Of a DNA stretch of 64,000 nt, positions 36,937-45,598 are shown one piece after another (the stretch's first letter is position 1; every line of letters begins with the position of its first letter). The stretch comes from Gluconacetobacter johannae (GTDB taxonomy: Bacteria > Pseudomonadota > Alphaproteobacteria > Acetobacterales > Acetobacteraceae), in the NCBI RefSeq assembly GCF_014174305.1, contig NZ_JABEQH010000007.1:62001-126000 (forward strand). The letters are read 5' to 3'. Under the pieces are notes generated by a model, which saw nothing but the letters and a program-made list of their open reading frames with translations, did not search any database and had not been told where the DNA came from. The position numbers and the translations under genes are program-made.

Positions 36937-38268
36937 CTAGCGCAGCCCGCGCCCACGGGTCTCGGGCAACAGCACAGTCGCCACCAGCACCAGAACGTAG
37001 CTGAGCACGCAGACCGCGAGCAGGGCCGGGCCGATGCCGTAGCCATGGGCCAGCACGCCGACGAAGGCGACGCCCGACGCCGCCCCCAGCCGGCCGGCGC
37101 TATAGGCGAAGCTGGTGCCGCTGGCGCGCACCGCCGTGGGAAACAGTTCGGAAAAGAACGTGCCCATTCCGCCATACAACCCCTGCGAGAAGAACCCCAG
37201 CGGCGCCCCTGCGACCAGCAGCAGCCAGGGCGGCATGGGCAGGCACAGATAGGCCAGCAGCGTCACCAGGCTGCCGGTCACGTAAAACAGGAAGTTCGGA
37301 CGCCGCCCCCGCGCGTCGGCCAGGTACGCGCTGGCGATATAGCCCAGGAAGGCCCCGGCGGTCAGCACGATCACATACAGCCCCGCCGCCCCGTGGGACA
37401 GATGCCGCGACATCGTCAGGTACGCCGGCAGCCAGGTGGAAATGCCCAGGCCGCTGCTTTGCACCCCCAGCGCCAGCAGGGTGGTCAGAAAGGTGGTCCG
37501 CATGACGCCGGGGCGGAAGATGTCGTGGATCTTCATCCGCGCGGCATGGGTGATCGCCTGTTCGCGCTGTTCCTTGTAGATTTCCGGCTCATCGACATAG
37601 CGACGGATGGCGATCAGCAGCAGGCCCGGTGCGATCCCCGACCAGAACACCGCGCGCCAGGCGACCCAGTCCGGCAGCCAGGCCAGCGCCAGGCTGGCGA
37701 TGATCGCGGCCAGCGCCCATCCGGCGGCGACGCCGCTTTGCAGGCAGCCGACCGCCTTGCCCCGGCTGCGATCACCGACGATTTCCGCCATCAGCACCAC
37801 GCCTGCGGTGATTTCGCCGCCGAAGCCGAAGCCCTGGATGGTGCGGCAGACGAACAGCTGGTCGTACGAGGTGGCGAAGCCGCTGAGGAAGGTGAACAGC
37901 GAATAGATGACGATGGTGAACTGCATCGCCTTGACCCGCCCGAACCAGTCGCCCAGCAGGCCGGTGATCCAGCCCCCGGCGGCGGCGGCATACAGCGCGG
38001 CGCTGCCCAGGAAGCCGACCTGGGCGGGCGAAACATGCCACGCCTTCATCAGCGCGGGCATCAGGAAGCTGAAGATCCGCAGGTCCATCGCGTCCAGCGC
38101 GACCCCGCCGTAGCAGCTCCAGAACGTAATCTTCTCGACCCGCGACAGGGCGCGGAACCAGGCGAACGGCGCGGCCGGCGCGCGCAGGGGGGCGCGGGCC
38201 GGCCCATCGGCGACCATGTTGGCCGCCAGATCGGCGCGGGAGGAATCGACATCTGCGGCGGGGGGCAT
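36937..38268 (-). CDS. MFS transporter, aromatic-acid/H+ symporter type
   Basis: The 443-residue protein has 12 predicted membrane helices. A short N-terminal cytoplasmic tail leads to FWSCYGGVALDAMDLRIFSFLMP, and the MFS loop motif is GDWFGRVKAM with a later ADARGRRPN. The acidic residues in helix 1 (ALDAMDL) fit the AAHS family (4-hydroxybenzoate and related acids). ATG 38268 follows AAGGA by 8 nt; the frame continues upstream inside the previous gene but that is not coding. It probably imports the pathway substrate across the inner membrane. Confidence 0.9.
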   Translation of the reverse strand: MPPAADVDSSRADLAANMVADGPARAPLRAPAAPFAWFRALSRVEKITFWSCYGGVALDAMDLRIFSFLMPALMKAWHVSPAQVGFLGSAALYAAAAGGWITGLLGDWFGRVKAMQFTIVIYSLFTFLSGFATSYDQLFVCRTIQGFGFGGEITAGVVLMAEIVGDRSRGKAVGCLQSGVAAGWALAAIIASLALAWLPDWVAWRAVFWSGIAPGLLLIAIRRYVDEPEIYKEQREQAITHAARMKIHDIFRPGVMRTTFLTTLLALGVQSSGLGISTWLPAYLTMSRHLSHGAAGLYVIVLTAGAFLGYIASAYLADARGRRPNFLFYVTGSLVTLLAYLCLPMPPWLLLVAGAPLGFFSQGLYGGMGTFFSELFPTAVRASGTSFAYSAGRLGAASGVAFVGVLAHGYGIGPALLAVCVLSYVLVLVATVLLPETRGRGLR

Positions 38269-38294
38269 CGCGCGGTCCTTCTGGCGGGGGGGGG

Positions 38295-39506
38295 TTACGT
38301 GACGCTTTGCGCGTCGTTCAGGCTGTCTTGCAACGAGGCGCGGCGCATGAACGCGCGGGCGCGTTCGGGGTCGGCGGCGGTGGCGCGCAACTGGCTCAGA
38401 TGGGCCGCGCGCACGGCGGGGTCGCCTTCTTCCAGCAGGCGCTTGTTCTGGATGCTCTGGGCCTGCACGAAGGCGGTCGCCGCGTGGCGGCGCTGGCGGC
38501 TGTACAGGTCCAGCACCGCATCGGGCTGCTCGCCCCGCAGGACGGCGCCCAGCTTGCCGCACAGGTTGACCGCGTCATGGATGCCGCCGTTCATGCCCAT
38601 GCCGCCGATGGGGTTGTTCACATGCGCCGAATCACCGGCCAGCAGCACGCGGCCGCGCCGGAAGGTCGCGGCGACGCGCTGGTTGACGGCGTACATGTTG
38701 GAATAGGCGATGTCGTACTCCCCCGCTTTCGGAAAGAATTTCTGCAGCCTGGCCTGCAGGCCGGCATGGCTCAGGGCCTCGTCCTCGGTCTCGCCCAGGC
38801 GGGTGGGGAAGATGGCGCGCCACAGCCCGCGACCGTCCGCACCCCGGACCTTGAACAGGTTGCACCATTCCGTGGGGTCCGAGAAATAGTTCCGGAACGC
38901 ATAGTCGGTCTTTTCGGCGCCGAAATCGAACGGCGTTGCGATCTTCACGAAGCATTCGTCGTAGGTGAAGCCCTCGAAGGCGATGTCCTGCGATTTGCGT
39001 ACCGTGCTGCGCCCGCCGTCGGCGCCGATCAGGTAATCGACGCGCATCGTCTCGACCTCGTCGCCATGGCGCAGGGTCACCAGCACATGGTCGTCCTTCT
39101 GGACGATGTCCGTGGCCTCGGTCGAGAACCGGACGGCGAAGCCGATCTCGTCCGCGTAGCGGGTGCTGACATCGTCGGTCAGCTTGTACTGTTCGTATTG
39201 CAGCACGAAGGGGTAGCGGAATTCGTCCTTCATCAGCCCCAGGTCGAATTCGGCCACGATCTCGCCCGCGACGCGGTCATGGTACTGGAAATTCGGGGCG
39301 ATCAGCCCCTTGGCGATGATCGTGTCGGCGATGCCCAGATCGGCCAGCATGGCGATGGTGGGGGGATGCAGCGAGGCCGCGCGCTGGTCCATCACCGGCG
39401 CGGGTTCGCGTTCGACCACCGTGACGGGAATGCCCTGCCGGCCCAGCGCCAGGGCGCAGACCATGCCCACGGGCCCCGCGCCGACGATCATGACGTGCTG
39501 TGACAT
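38295..39506 (-). CDS. FAD-dependent aromatic monooxygenase
   Basis: The 403-residue protein belongs to the group A flavoprotein hydroxylases. It has the FAD dinucleotide fold (VMIVGAGPVGMVCALALGRQG), the DG motif (YLIGADGGRSTVRK) and the GD motif (VLLAGDSAHVNNPIGGMGMNGGIHDAVNL). Such enzymes add one oxygen to activated rings, such as phenols or hydroxypyridines, using NAD(P)H. It lies 6 bp from the hydrolase gene and 26 bp from the MFS gene on the same strand, so the three form an operon. Confidence 0.92.
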   Translation of the reverse strand: MSQHVMIVGAGPVGMVCALALGRQGIPVTVVEREPAPVMDQRAASLHPPTIAMLADLGIADTIIAKGLIAPNFQYHDRVAGEIVAEFDLGLMKDEFRYPFVLQYEQYKLTDDVSTRYADEIGFAVRFSTEATDIVQKDDHVLVTLRHGDEVETMRVDYLIGADGGRSTVRKSQDIAFEGFTYDECFVKIATPFDFGAEKTDYAFRNYFSDPTEWCNLFKVRGADGRGLWRAIFPTRLGETEDEALSHAGLQARLQKFFPKAGEYDIAYSNMYAVNQRVAATFRRGRVLLAGDSAHVNNPIGGMGMNGGIHDAVNLCGKLGAVLRGEQPDAVLDLYSRQRRHAATAFVQAQSIQNKRLLEEGDPAVRAAHLSQLRATAADPERARAFMRRASLQDSLNDAQSVT

Positions 39507-39512
39507 CGGATT

Positions 39513-40508
39513 CTACTCTGCTCCTGCTTGGGGCGACCCGTCATGGTCGCGAAAGAAGACGTCCAGCGCGCGCGCCAGACGGTCCTCGCCTGAATTGATA
39601 TGGGCGACGATCGACGTGTGGTTGTGGCCGGCCAGGCGCAGGAAGCGGACCGGCACCCGCCCCGCCGCCCGCACATCTTCGGCGAATTCCGCGCCGTAGA
39701 CGTCCAGATGCCGGTTTTCATATTCCGCCACCGCCACCAGCACCGGCAGGGGGCAGCGCGCGGCATGGGTGACGGGCGAGCGTTCGGCATACAGCCCGGC
39801 GTCGTCCCCGCAATAGGCCGCGACATGGCGGGCGTTGGGGTTGTCGGGCAGGCCGTCGATCCGCAGCCGGCCGCTGACCAGCGCCAGCGTCCGCACCCCC
39901 GGCGGCATCGCCCGCCCCACCGCCGGGTCCACCGCCAGCGACGCGACATGGGTGCCGCCGGCCGAATGGCCGATGACATGCATGCGCGCCGCATCCCCGC
40001 CCCAGTCGGCGATATGCGCCGCCACCCATTCCAGCGCCAGGGCGACGTCGCGCGCGCCGTCGGGATAGAGGATGTCCGGCGCCAGGCGGTATTCGACATT
40101 CACCCCGACATAGCCATGCCGGGCGAACCAGTGCAGCACATTGTCATAGACCTGCCCGTTGGCGCTCTTGCCGCCCCGGGTGAAGGCGCCGCCATGGACG
40201 AACACCACCACCGGGGCGGGCGAGGCAGTGGGCGCGGGCGTGAAGATGTCCAGCACCTGGCGCGGCGCGGCGCCATAGGGCAGGTCGCGCGCCACGCCGC
40301 CGGGGGCCTGGTCCATGCCCGCCAGGATAGCGGTGTAGCAACGCACGGTTTCGGCCCGATGGCCGACGATATCGTCATTCCAGACCGGCCCCAGCGCCAG
40401 CAACCGTGCGCGGTCGGCCGGCGGCAGGCCGCTGAACGGGGCCTCGTCCGCCAGGGGGTCGGCAGCGGACGGCACGGGGGGGACGACGGCGAGATGGCGC
40501 GCGGTCAT
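39513..40508 (-). CDS. Alpha/beta hydrolase, HSL (HGG) family
   Basis: The 331-residue esterase-like protein has the oxyanion motif VVFVHGGAFTRGG and nucleophile motif VIGHSAGGTHV. The catalytic Asp and His are likely in the C-terminal part (YGAEFAEDVRAAG, LAGHNHTSIV). Members hydrolyse esters or amides; in ring-degradation clusters such enzymes often hydrolyse the ring-opened intermediate. It is the first gene of the minus-strand operon, with a 208-bp divergent promoter region shared with the VOC gene. Confidence 0.9.
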   Translation of the reverse strand: MTARHLAVVPPVPSAADPLADEAPFSGLPPADRARLLALGPVWNDDIVGHRAETVRCYTAILAGMDQAPGGVARDLPYGAAPRQVLDIFTPAPTASPAPVVVFVHGGAFTRGGKSANGQVYDNVLHWFARHGYVGVNVEYRLAPDILYPDGARDVALALEWVAAHIADWGGDAARMHVIGHSAGGTHVASLAVDPAVGRAMPPGVRTLALVSGRLRIDGLPDNPNARHVAAYCGDDAGLYAERSPVTHAARCPLPVLVAVAEYENRHLDVYGAEFAEDVRAAGRVPVRFLRLAGHNHTSIVAHINSGEDRLARALDVFFRDHDGSPQAGAE

Positions 40509-40648
40509 CGGTGAATCGTGCCTATTTTGCAGTCACAATGATGCATATGCGGTCATCCATGACGGGGGCGATGGGGGTTGCGCCTGCCGTGCACAGAAAC
40601 TCATCATAAATACAATCCAAAGTCAAAGTATTTTGTAGCGTTCTTGTG

Positions 40649-40692
40649 TATGCATGTGCATAGTGTGTGCACGCTGTGCGGCAGGAGCACAC
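40649..40692. promoter_or_regulatory. Operator cluster upstream of the VOC gene
   Basis: TATGCA-tg-TGCATA (40649-40662) is followed by GTGTGC (40665-40670) and GCACAC (40687-40692). They lie in the divergent region between the hydrolase and VOC genes, just before the VOC start. The GTGTGC/GCACAC arms match those at 36639. Confidence 0.45.
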
Positions 40693-40716
40693 GCGATGCA
40701 AACGGAGAGCCATCAC

Positions 40717-41139
40717 ATGAGCAAACTGCGACACATTGCCCTGTCCGTGCCGGACCCCGAGGCGGCCGCGACCTTCTTCGAACAGGCGTTCGGCATGACG
40801 CGCGCCGGCCGCGCCATGCGCGGCGTGTACATGTCCGACGGGACGGTGAACGTCGCCCTGCTGAATTTCGGCGACGAGCCGGTGCCGGGCTTCGAGGACA
40901 AGAAGAATTATTACGGCATCATCCATTTCGGCGTCTGGGTGGACGATCTGGAGAAGGCCGGCGCGCAGGTGATCGAGGCCGGCGGGGCCTATGTCACCGG
41001 CCGCAAGGAGACCGATCCCAACGTCTTCTATGAAGTGAAGTACAGCACGCCCGAGGGCATCGTCTTCGACATGACCGAAAGCGGCTGGCGCGGCGCGGTC
41101 AAGAACGTGACCCCGGCAGGCGACGGCGCCCCCGCATGA
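40717..41139 (+). CDS. VOC (glyoxalase/dioxygenase fold) protein 1
   Basis: The 140-residue protein has a complete vicinal-oxygen-chelate module: LRHIALSVPDPEAAATFFEQAFGM, a second beta-alpha unit with IIHFGVWVDDLEKAGAQVIEAGG, and STPEGIVFDMTESGW. His and Glu residues in these segments could bind a divalent metal. Fold members include glyoxalases, epimerases and extradiol dioxygenases, so ring cleavage is possible but not shown. ATG 40717 follows GGAGA by 8 nt. Its stop overlaps the next gene by 4 bp (ATGA). Confidence 0.88.
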   Translation: MSKLRHIALSVPDPEAAATFFEQAFGMTRAGRAMRGVYMSDGTVNVALLNFGDEPVPGFEDKKNYYGIIHFGVWVDDLEKAGAQVIEAGGAYVTGRKETDPNVFYEVKYSTPEGIVFDMTESGWRGAVKNVTPAGDGAPA

Positions 41140-42113
41140 CGCCCGCCCCCGTCCCCGGCCGGGCAGGCGACATCCTGCTGCGTGCGCCGCTGCCCGCCGA
41201 CAGCGTGGCGGCGCTGGCGCACCTGGCGCGCCTGCACGACCTGTCCGGTCCGGGAAACGGGGCAATCCCGCAGGATGCCGCCGCCTGCCGGGCCATCGGC
41301 ATCGTCGTCACCAACGGGTCGATCGGGCTGGACGCGGCGGCGATGGCGGCCCTGCCGGCGCTGGGCCTGGTGCTGTGCACCGGGGCCGGGTACGAAGGGG
41401 TGGACCTGGCCGCCGCCCGCGCCCGGGGCATTATCGTCGCCAACGCCCCCGGCACCAACGACCGCACGGTGGCCGACCATGCGCTGGCGCTGATGCTGGC
41501 CATCACGCGGGACCTGGTGTTCCTGGACCGCGCGGTGCGCGACGGACTGTGGGATTCGGTGCGCCAGGCGCGCCCGACGCCCAGCGGCGCGACCCTGGGC
41601 CTGCTGGGCTATGGCCGGATCGGCCAGGCCATCGCGGCGCGGGCCAGGGCGTTCGACATGACGATTCTCTATCACACCCGCACGCCGCACCCCGACCCCG
41701 ACGCGCGGCATGTGCCCGACCTGGCCGACATGGCGCGCCAGGCCGACTACCTGGTGGTGGCCTGCCCCGGCGGGCCGCGAACGCGGCACCTGGTGAATGC
41801 CACGGTACTGCGCGCGCTGGGGCCGGGCGGGTTTGTGGTCAATGTCGGGCGGGGCAGCGTCGTCGATACCGACGCCCTGGCCGCCGCCCTGCTGCGCGGC
41901 GATATCGCGGGTGCGGCGCTGGACGTGGTGGAAGGCGAGCCCGCGATCCCCCCCGCCCTGCTGGAAACGGGACGCGTGATCCTGACCCCGCATCTGGCCG
42001 GACGGTCGCCGCAGGCGCGCCTGGCCCAGAAAGCGTTGCTCGAAAATTATGTCGCTACGTATATTCAGGGGGGCGTTCTGCCTAATCTGGCGGAACAAAA
42101 AGCGGCTACCTGA
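41136..42113 (+). CDS. D-2-hydroxyacid dehydrogenase
   Basis: The 325-residue NAD(P)-dependent enzyme reduces 2-oxoacids to D-2-hydroxyacids or the reverse. The NAD-binding loop is LGLLGYGRIGQAIAARARAF. Catalytic-region features are VNVGRGSVVDTDAL (Arg) and VILTPHLAGRSPQARLAQ (His), with Glu in ALDVVEGEP. It overlaps the VOC gene by 4 bp and precedes the GntR gene by 17 bp, all in one operon. It could reduce or oxidise an oxoacid made late in the pathway. Confidence 0.92.
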   Translation: MTPAPVPGRAGDILLRAPLPADSVAALAHLARLHDLSGPGNGAIPQDAAACRAIGIVVTNGSIGLDAAAMAALPALGLVLCTGAGYEGVDLAAARARGIIVANAPGTNDRTVADHALALMLAITRDLVFLDRAVRDGLWDSVRQARPTPSGATLGLLGYGRIGQAIAARARAFDMTILYHTRTPHPDPDARHVPDLADMARQADYLVVACPGGPRTRHLVNATVLRALGPGGFVVNVGRGSVVDTDALAAALLRGDIAGAALDVVEGEPAIPPALLETGRVILTPHLAGRSPQARLAQKALLENYVATYIQGGVLPNLAEQKAAT

Positions 42114-42130
42114 ATGCAAGGAGACCCTGC

Positions 42131-42814
42131 GTGTCGACCTACGCCGAAGACATATATAATAACCTCGCCGAACAGATTCTGCACGGCAAGCTGCGCCCCG
42201 GCCAGCGCCTGGACGAGCAGAGCCTGGCCGCGACCTTCAACGTGTCCCGCACCCCGGTGCGCGAGGCGCTGAAGGAACTGGCGACGCGCGGGCTGATCGA
42301 CTTCGTGCCGCGGCGTGGGGCGATCGTCACGCAGATCAGCCTGGAGCAGCTGGCCGACATGCTGGACGCCGAATGCGAGATCGAGGCCCTGTGCGCCCGC
42401 CTGGCGTCGCAGAAGATGAACGCGCTGGAAAAGAGCATGCTCCAGGGCCTGTACGAACAGGGCAAGGACGCGGCCCAGCGCGGCGACCAGACCGCGTACT
42501 GGGCGATCAACCGCAGCTTCCACGAGCTGATCGGCCGTGGCGCGCATAACGAGACGCTGGCCGGGCTGATGCAGGACCTCCGCACCCGTCTGGCCCCGTT
42601 CCGCCAGGCGCAGCCGCTGGCCCACGGCGAGCGGCTGAACCGGTCGCGCGACGACCATGGCGCGGTGGTGCGCGCCATCGTCGCCGGCGACCCCGAGTCC
42701 GCCTACACCGTCATGCGCGACCATAACGCGCGCCTGGCCGCCGGCGTGCTGCAACTGCTGCGCTCGCACCATGACAGCCAGGCCCGGCAGCCCGAATTCA
42801 TGCCCACCCCCTGA
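42131..42814 (+). CDS. GntR family regulator, FCD domain, of the catabolic island
   Basis: The 227-residue protein starts at GTG 42131 after AAGGAG. It has a GntR winged helix (NLAEQILHGKLRPGQRLDEQSLAATFNVSRTPVREALKEL) and an FCD ligand domain (AINRSFHELIGRGAHNETLAGLMQDL). Being inside the operon, it is the best candidate to sense a pathway intermediate and control the island. A CGTATATT element lies about 70 bp upstream, and related GTATAT elements occur before the VOC gene at 45599. Confidence 0.92.
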   Translation: MSTYAEDIYNNLAEQILHGKLRPGQRLDEQSLAATFNVSRTPVREALKELATRGLIDFVPRRGAIVTQISLEQLADMLDAECEIEALCARLASQKMNALEKSMLQGLYEQGKDAAQRGDQTAYWAINRSFHELIGRGAHNETLAGLMQDLRTRLAPFRQAQPLAHGERLNRSRDDHGAVVRAIVAGDPESAYTVMRDHNARLAAGVLQLLRSHHDSQARQPEFMPTP

Positions 42815-42870
42815 CCACCGCCCGCCGGCCCCCGGCCGGGCCGGTCCGTCGTGAAGGAGAGTCCGGACCC

Positions 42871-43329
42871 ATGTCGATTCCGTTTCAGCTCAACGGCCGA
42901 CCCGTCAGTTTCGACGGGCCTGAGGACACCCCCCTGCTGTGGGTGGTGCGCGAGCATTTCGGCCTGACCGGCAGCAAGTTCGGCTGCGGCATCGGCATGT
43001 GCGGCGCCTGCACCATGCATGTCGACGGCGCGGCCAGCCGCACCTGCGTGCTGGCGGTGGGCAATGTGCGCGGCCGCGCGATCCGCACCATCGAGGGCGT
43101 GGCCGCCGAGGCGGACAACGCCGTGCGAAAGGCGTGGAACGATCTGGACGTGCCGCAATGCGGCTATTGCCAGTCGGGGATGATTATGACCGCAACGGCG
43201 ATGCTGGCCGACACCCCGTCCCCCACCGACCAGGACATCGACCGCTGGATGACCAACCTGTGCCGCTGCGCGACCTATGTCCGTATCCGCCAGGCGATCC
43301 ACGCCGCCGCCCGGTCGCTCAAATCATGA
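42871..43329 (+). CDS. Molybdenum hydroxylase, 2Fe-2S subunit (isoquinoline 1-oxidoreductase alpha type)
   Basis: The 152-residue subunit carries two 2Fe-2S clusters of a xanthine-oxidase-family hydroxylase. The plant-type cluster motif is GCGIGMCGACTMHVDG with a further Cys in RTCVLAVG. The C-terminal cluster uses CGYCQSGM and LCRCATYVRIRQAI. There is no Tat signal, so it must travel with the large subunit if the complex is exported. The next gene overlaps by 4 bp (ATGA at 43326). ATG 42871 follows AAGGAGAG. Confidence 0.94.
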   Translation: MSIPFQLNGRPVSFDGPEDTPLLWVVREHFGLTGSKFGCGIGMCGACTMHVDGAASRTCVLAVGNVRGRAIRTIEGVAAEADNAVRKAWNDLDVPQCGYCQSGMIMTATAMLADTPSPTDQDIDRWMTNLCRCATYVRIRQAIHAAARSLKS

Positions 43330-45530
43330 AGGGCGTGACCCGGTCCGTGGGGCCATCCCTCGGGCGACGCCGTTTCCTGGAGGTCGCGGCCGCGTTCGGG
43401 GCGCTGCTGGCGGTGCCGCTGGACCCGGCGGTGGCGGCGAAAGGCGACGCGGATGCGGACATCGAACTGACGGACTGGATCTTCATCGACGCGCAGGGCG
43501 GCGTGACCCTGGGCCTGTGCCAGCCCGAGGTCGGCCAGGGGTCGTACACCGCGCTGCCGGCGATCCTGGCCGAGGAGCTGGATGCCGACTGGCCGGCGGT
43601 GAAAGTGCGCTGGGTCATGGGCCGCGACGCCTATAAAATCCAGTTCCGCAACGAAAAGCCGTCGCAGAAGGAAGGGGCTTCGACCTCGACCACCAAATTC
43701 TATGCCCGCCTGCGCGTCGCCGGCGCCGCGGCGCGCGAGGTGCTGGTGCGCGCCGCCGCCGCGCGCTGGCAGGTGCCGGTCAGCGACTGCGCCACGGAAT
43801 CGGGCACGGTACGCAACATCCGCACCGGCGCCACCCTGCCCTATGGCGCGCTGGCGGCCGAGGCCGCGCGCCTGCCGCTGTCGTCCACGCCCCGGCTGAA
43901 GACGCCCGCCGAATTCCGCCTGATCGGCAAGGCGCTGCCGCGCCGCGACACGGCGGCCAAGACCGACGGGTCGGCGAAGTACGGGCTGGATGCCGATGTG
44001 CCGGGCATGCTCAACGCCGCCATCGCCCTGTCGCCGACCATCGGCGGCTGGCTGGTGCGGATCAACAACGAGGCCGAGATCCGCCAGCAGCCGGGGGTGC
44101 GGGCCATCGTCCGGCTGGATGACGGGGTCATCGTGGTGGCCGACCGCTTCTGGCAGGCGCTGCGGGCGGTGCAGATGCTCGATGCGACCTTCTCGCCCGG
44201 CGAGAACGGCGGGCTGTCCACCGAACTGATCGACCGGCTGGCCGAGGCAGGGCTGGACGCGGAAATCGGCGTGACGGCGCTGGCGCGCGGCGACGCCCCG
44301 CGCATCCTGGGCCAGAACCCGGACCAGGTGATCGAAAGCCGCTTCAGCGTCCCGCACCTGGCCCATGCGGCGATGGAGCCGATGAACGCCACCGTGCATG
44401 TCCAGCCCGACCGGGTGGACGTGTGGGGGTCGATCCAGAGCACCGACGCCTCGGTCGCCGTCATCTCCAAGATCTCGGGCGTGCCCGAGGACAAGGTGCA
44501 TCTGCATATCGGCTTTCTGGGCGGCAGCTTCGGCGGCAAGATCGCCCCGGATTTCGTCGCCCAGGCCGTCCGCGCGGCGATGGCGGTCGGCCGCCCGGTC
44601 AAGCTGATCCGCACGCGCGAGATGGATATCCAGCACGATCATTTCCGCCCCAACAACAAGGGGCGGCTGCGCGCGGTGGTGGACAAGGACGGCTACCCCG
44701 TCGCGGTGCACGCGCGCGTCTGCGGGCAGTCGCTGTTCGCCACCACGCGGCCGAACTGGCTGACCAAGACCCCGCTGGGCGATTACGACGAGAGCATGGT
44801 CGATGGAATCTATAACCAGAGTTACGAGATTCCGAATTTCCATGTCGACGTGATCCAGACGCCACTGCCGATTCCGGTCTATTTCATGCGTTCGGTCGGC
44901 TCCAGCGCCGGGGTGCTGTTCTGGGAGAGCTTCATCACCGACCTGGCGCACAAGGCCGGGATCGACCAGTACCACTACCGCCGTCACCTGCTCCGCAACA
45001 ACCCCGCCGCGCTGAAGGTGCTGGACGCCGTGGCCGCCGCCGCGTCGTGGGACACGCCGCCGCCCGCCGGCACCGCGCGCGGCATTGCCTTCGACACCTA
45101 CCACGGACGCGGCGGATCGTTCGTCACCCATGTCGCGGAAGTCGTCGAACTGGTCCGCAAGGGCGACGGCTGGAAGGTGGCGCGGGTGTTCTGCGCGATC
45201 GACGCCGGTCTGGTCGTCAACCACAACACCTTCGTCGCGCAGATTCAGGGCGGGATCGGATTTTCCCTGACCTCGGCATTGAAAAGCGAGATCACCTTCA
45301 GTCGCGGCGGGGCCGAGCAATCGAACTTCACCGATTATCCGCTGCTGTCGATCGGAGAAATGCCCGAGGTGGTGCCGATCGTCGTCGAAAGCGACCGGCC
45401 GCCGCAGGGCGTGGGCGAAATCATGGTCGCCCCGCTGGCGCCAGCCATTTCGCAGGCGCTGCTGCACGCCACCGGCCGGCGGCCCGACCGCATGCCGTTC
45501 CGTCCGGACGTCTTCAAGGCGACGGCGTGA
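43326..45530 (+). CDS. Molybdenum hydroxylase, molybdopterin subunit (isoquinoline 1-oxidoreductase beta type)
   Basis: The 734-residue catalytic subunit binds the molybdenum cofactor. A Tat signal is clear (LGRRRFLEVAAAFGALLAVP), implying export to the periplasm with cofactor bound. Conserved regions include VGQGSYTALPAILAEEL, LPRRDTAAKTDGSAKYGLD, HAAMEPMNATVHV, FLGGSFGGKIAPDFVAQA and the catalytic Glu in PPQGVGEIMVAPLAPAIS. Family members hydroxylate the carbon next to a ring nitrogen, or oxidise aldehydes. No FAD subunit, cytochrome c subunit or maturation factor lies beside it. Confidence 0.93.
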   Translation: MKGVTRSVGPSLGRRRFLEVAAAFGALLAVPLDPAVAAKGDADADIELTDWIFIDAQGGVTLGLCQPEVGQGSYTALPAILAEELDADWPAVKVRWVMGRDAYKIQFRNEKPSQKEGASTSTTKFYARLRVAGAAAREVLVRAAAARWQVPVSDCATESGTVRNIRTGATLPYGALAAEAARLPLSSTPRLKTPAEFRLIGKALPRRDTAAKTDGSAKYGLDADVPGMLNAAIALSPTIGGWLVRINNEAEIRQQPGVRAIVRLDDGVIVVADRFWQALRAVQMLDATFSPGENGGLSTELIDRLAEAGLDAEIGVTALARGDAPRILGQNPDQVIESRFSVPHLAHAAMEPMNATVHVQPDRVDVWGSIQSTDASVAVISKISGVPEDKVHLHIGFLGGSFGGKIAPDFVAQAVRAAMAVGRPVKLIRTREMDIQHDHFRPNNKGRLRAVVDKDGYPVAVHARVCGQSLFATTRPNWLTKTPLGDYDESMVDGIYNQSYEIPNFHVDVIQTPLPIPVYFMRSVGSSAGVLFWESFITDLAHKAGIDQYHYRRHLLRNNPAALKVLDAVAAAASWDTPPPAGTARGIAFDTYHGRGGSFVTHVAEVVELVRKGDGWKVARVFCAIDAGLVVNHNTFVAQIQGGIGFSLTSALKSEITFSRGGAEQSNFTDYPLLSIGEMPEVVPIVVESDRPPQGVGEIMVAPLAPAISQALLHATGRRPDRMPFRPDVFKATA

Positions 45531-45558
45531 CAGGTAGTGGACTTCCAGACCTCATTAA

Positions 45559-45587
45559 TGTATATTTATAACTAAATTTGTATATAC
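45559..45587 (+). promoter_or_regulatory. AT-rich promoter/operator before VOC protein 2
   Basis: TGTATAT (45559-45565) and TTGTATATAC (45578-45587) flank TTATAACTAAAT in otherwise GC-rich DNA. The GTATAT core is shared with the element upstream of the island GntR gene (42059-42064). Confidence 0.45.
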
Positions 45588-45598
45588 GGAGACGTGAC

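Noticed and set aside
43275-45467. 730-codon open frame antisense to the molybdopterin subunit
   Set aside because: The real gene has a Tat signal and molybdenum-hydroxylase motifs; the antisense frame has none.
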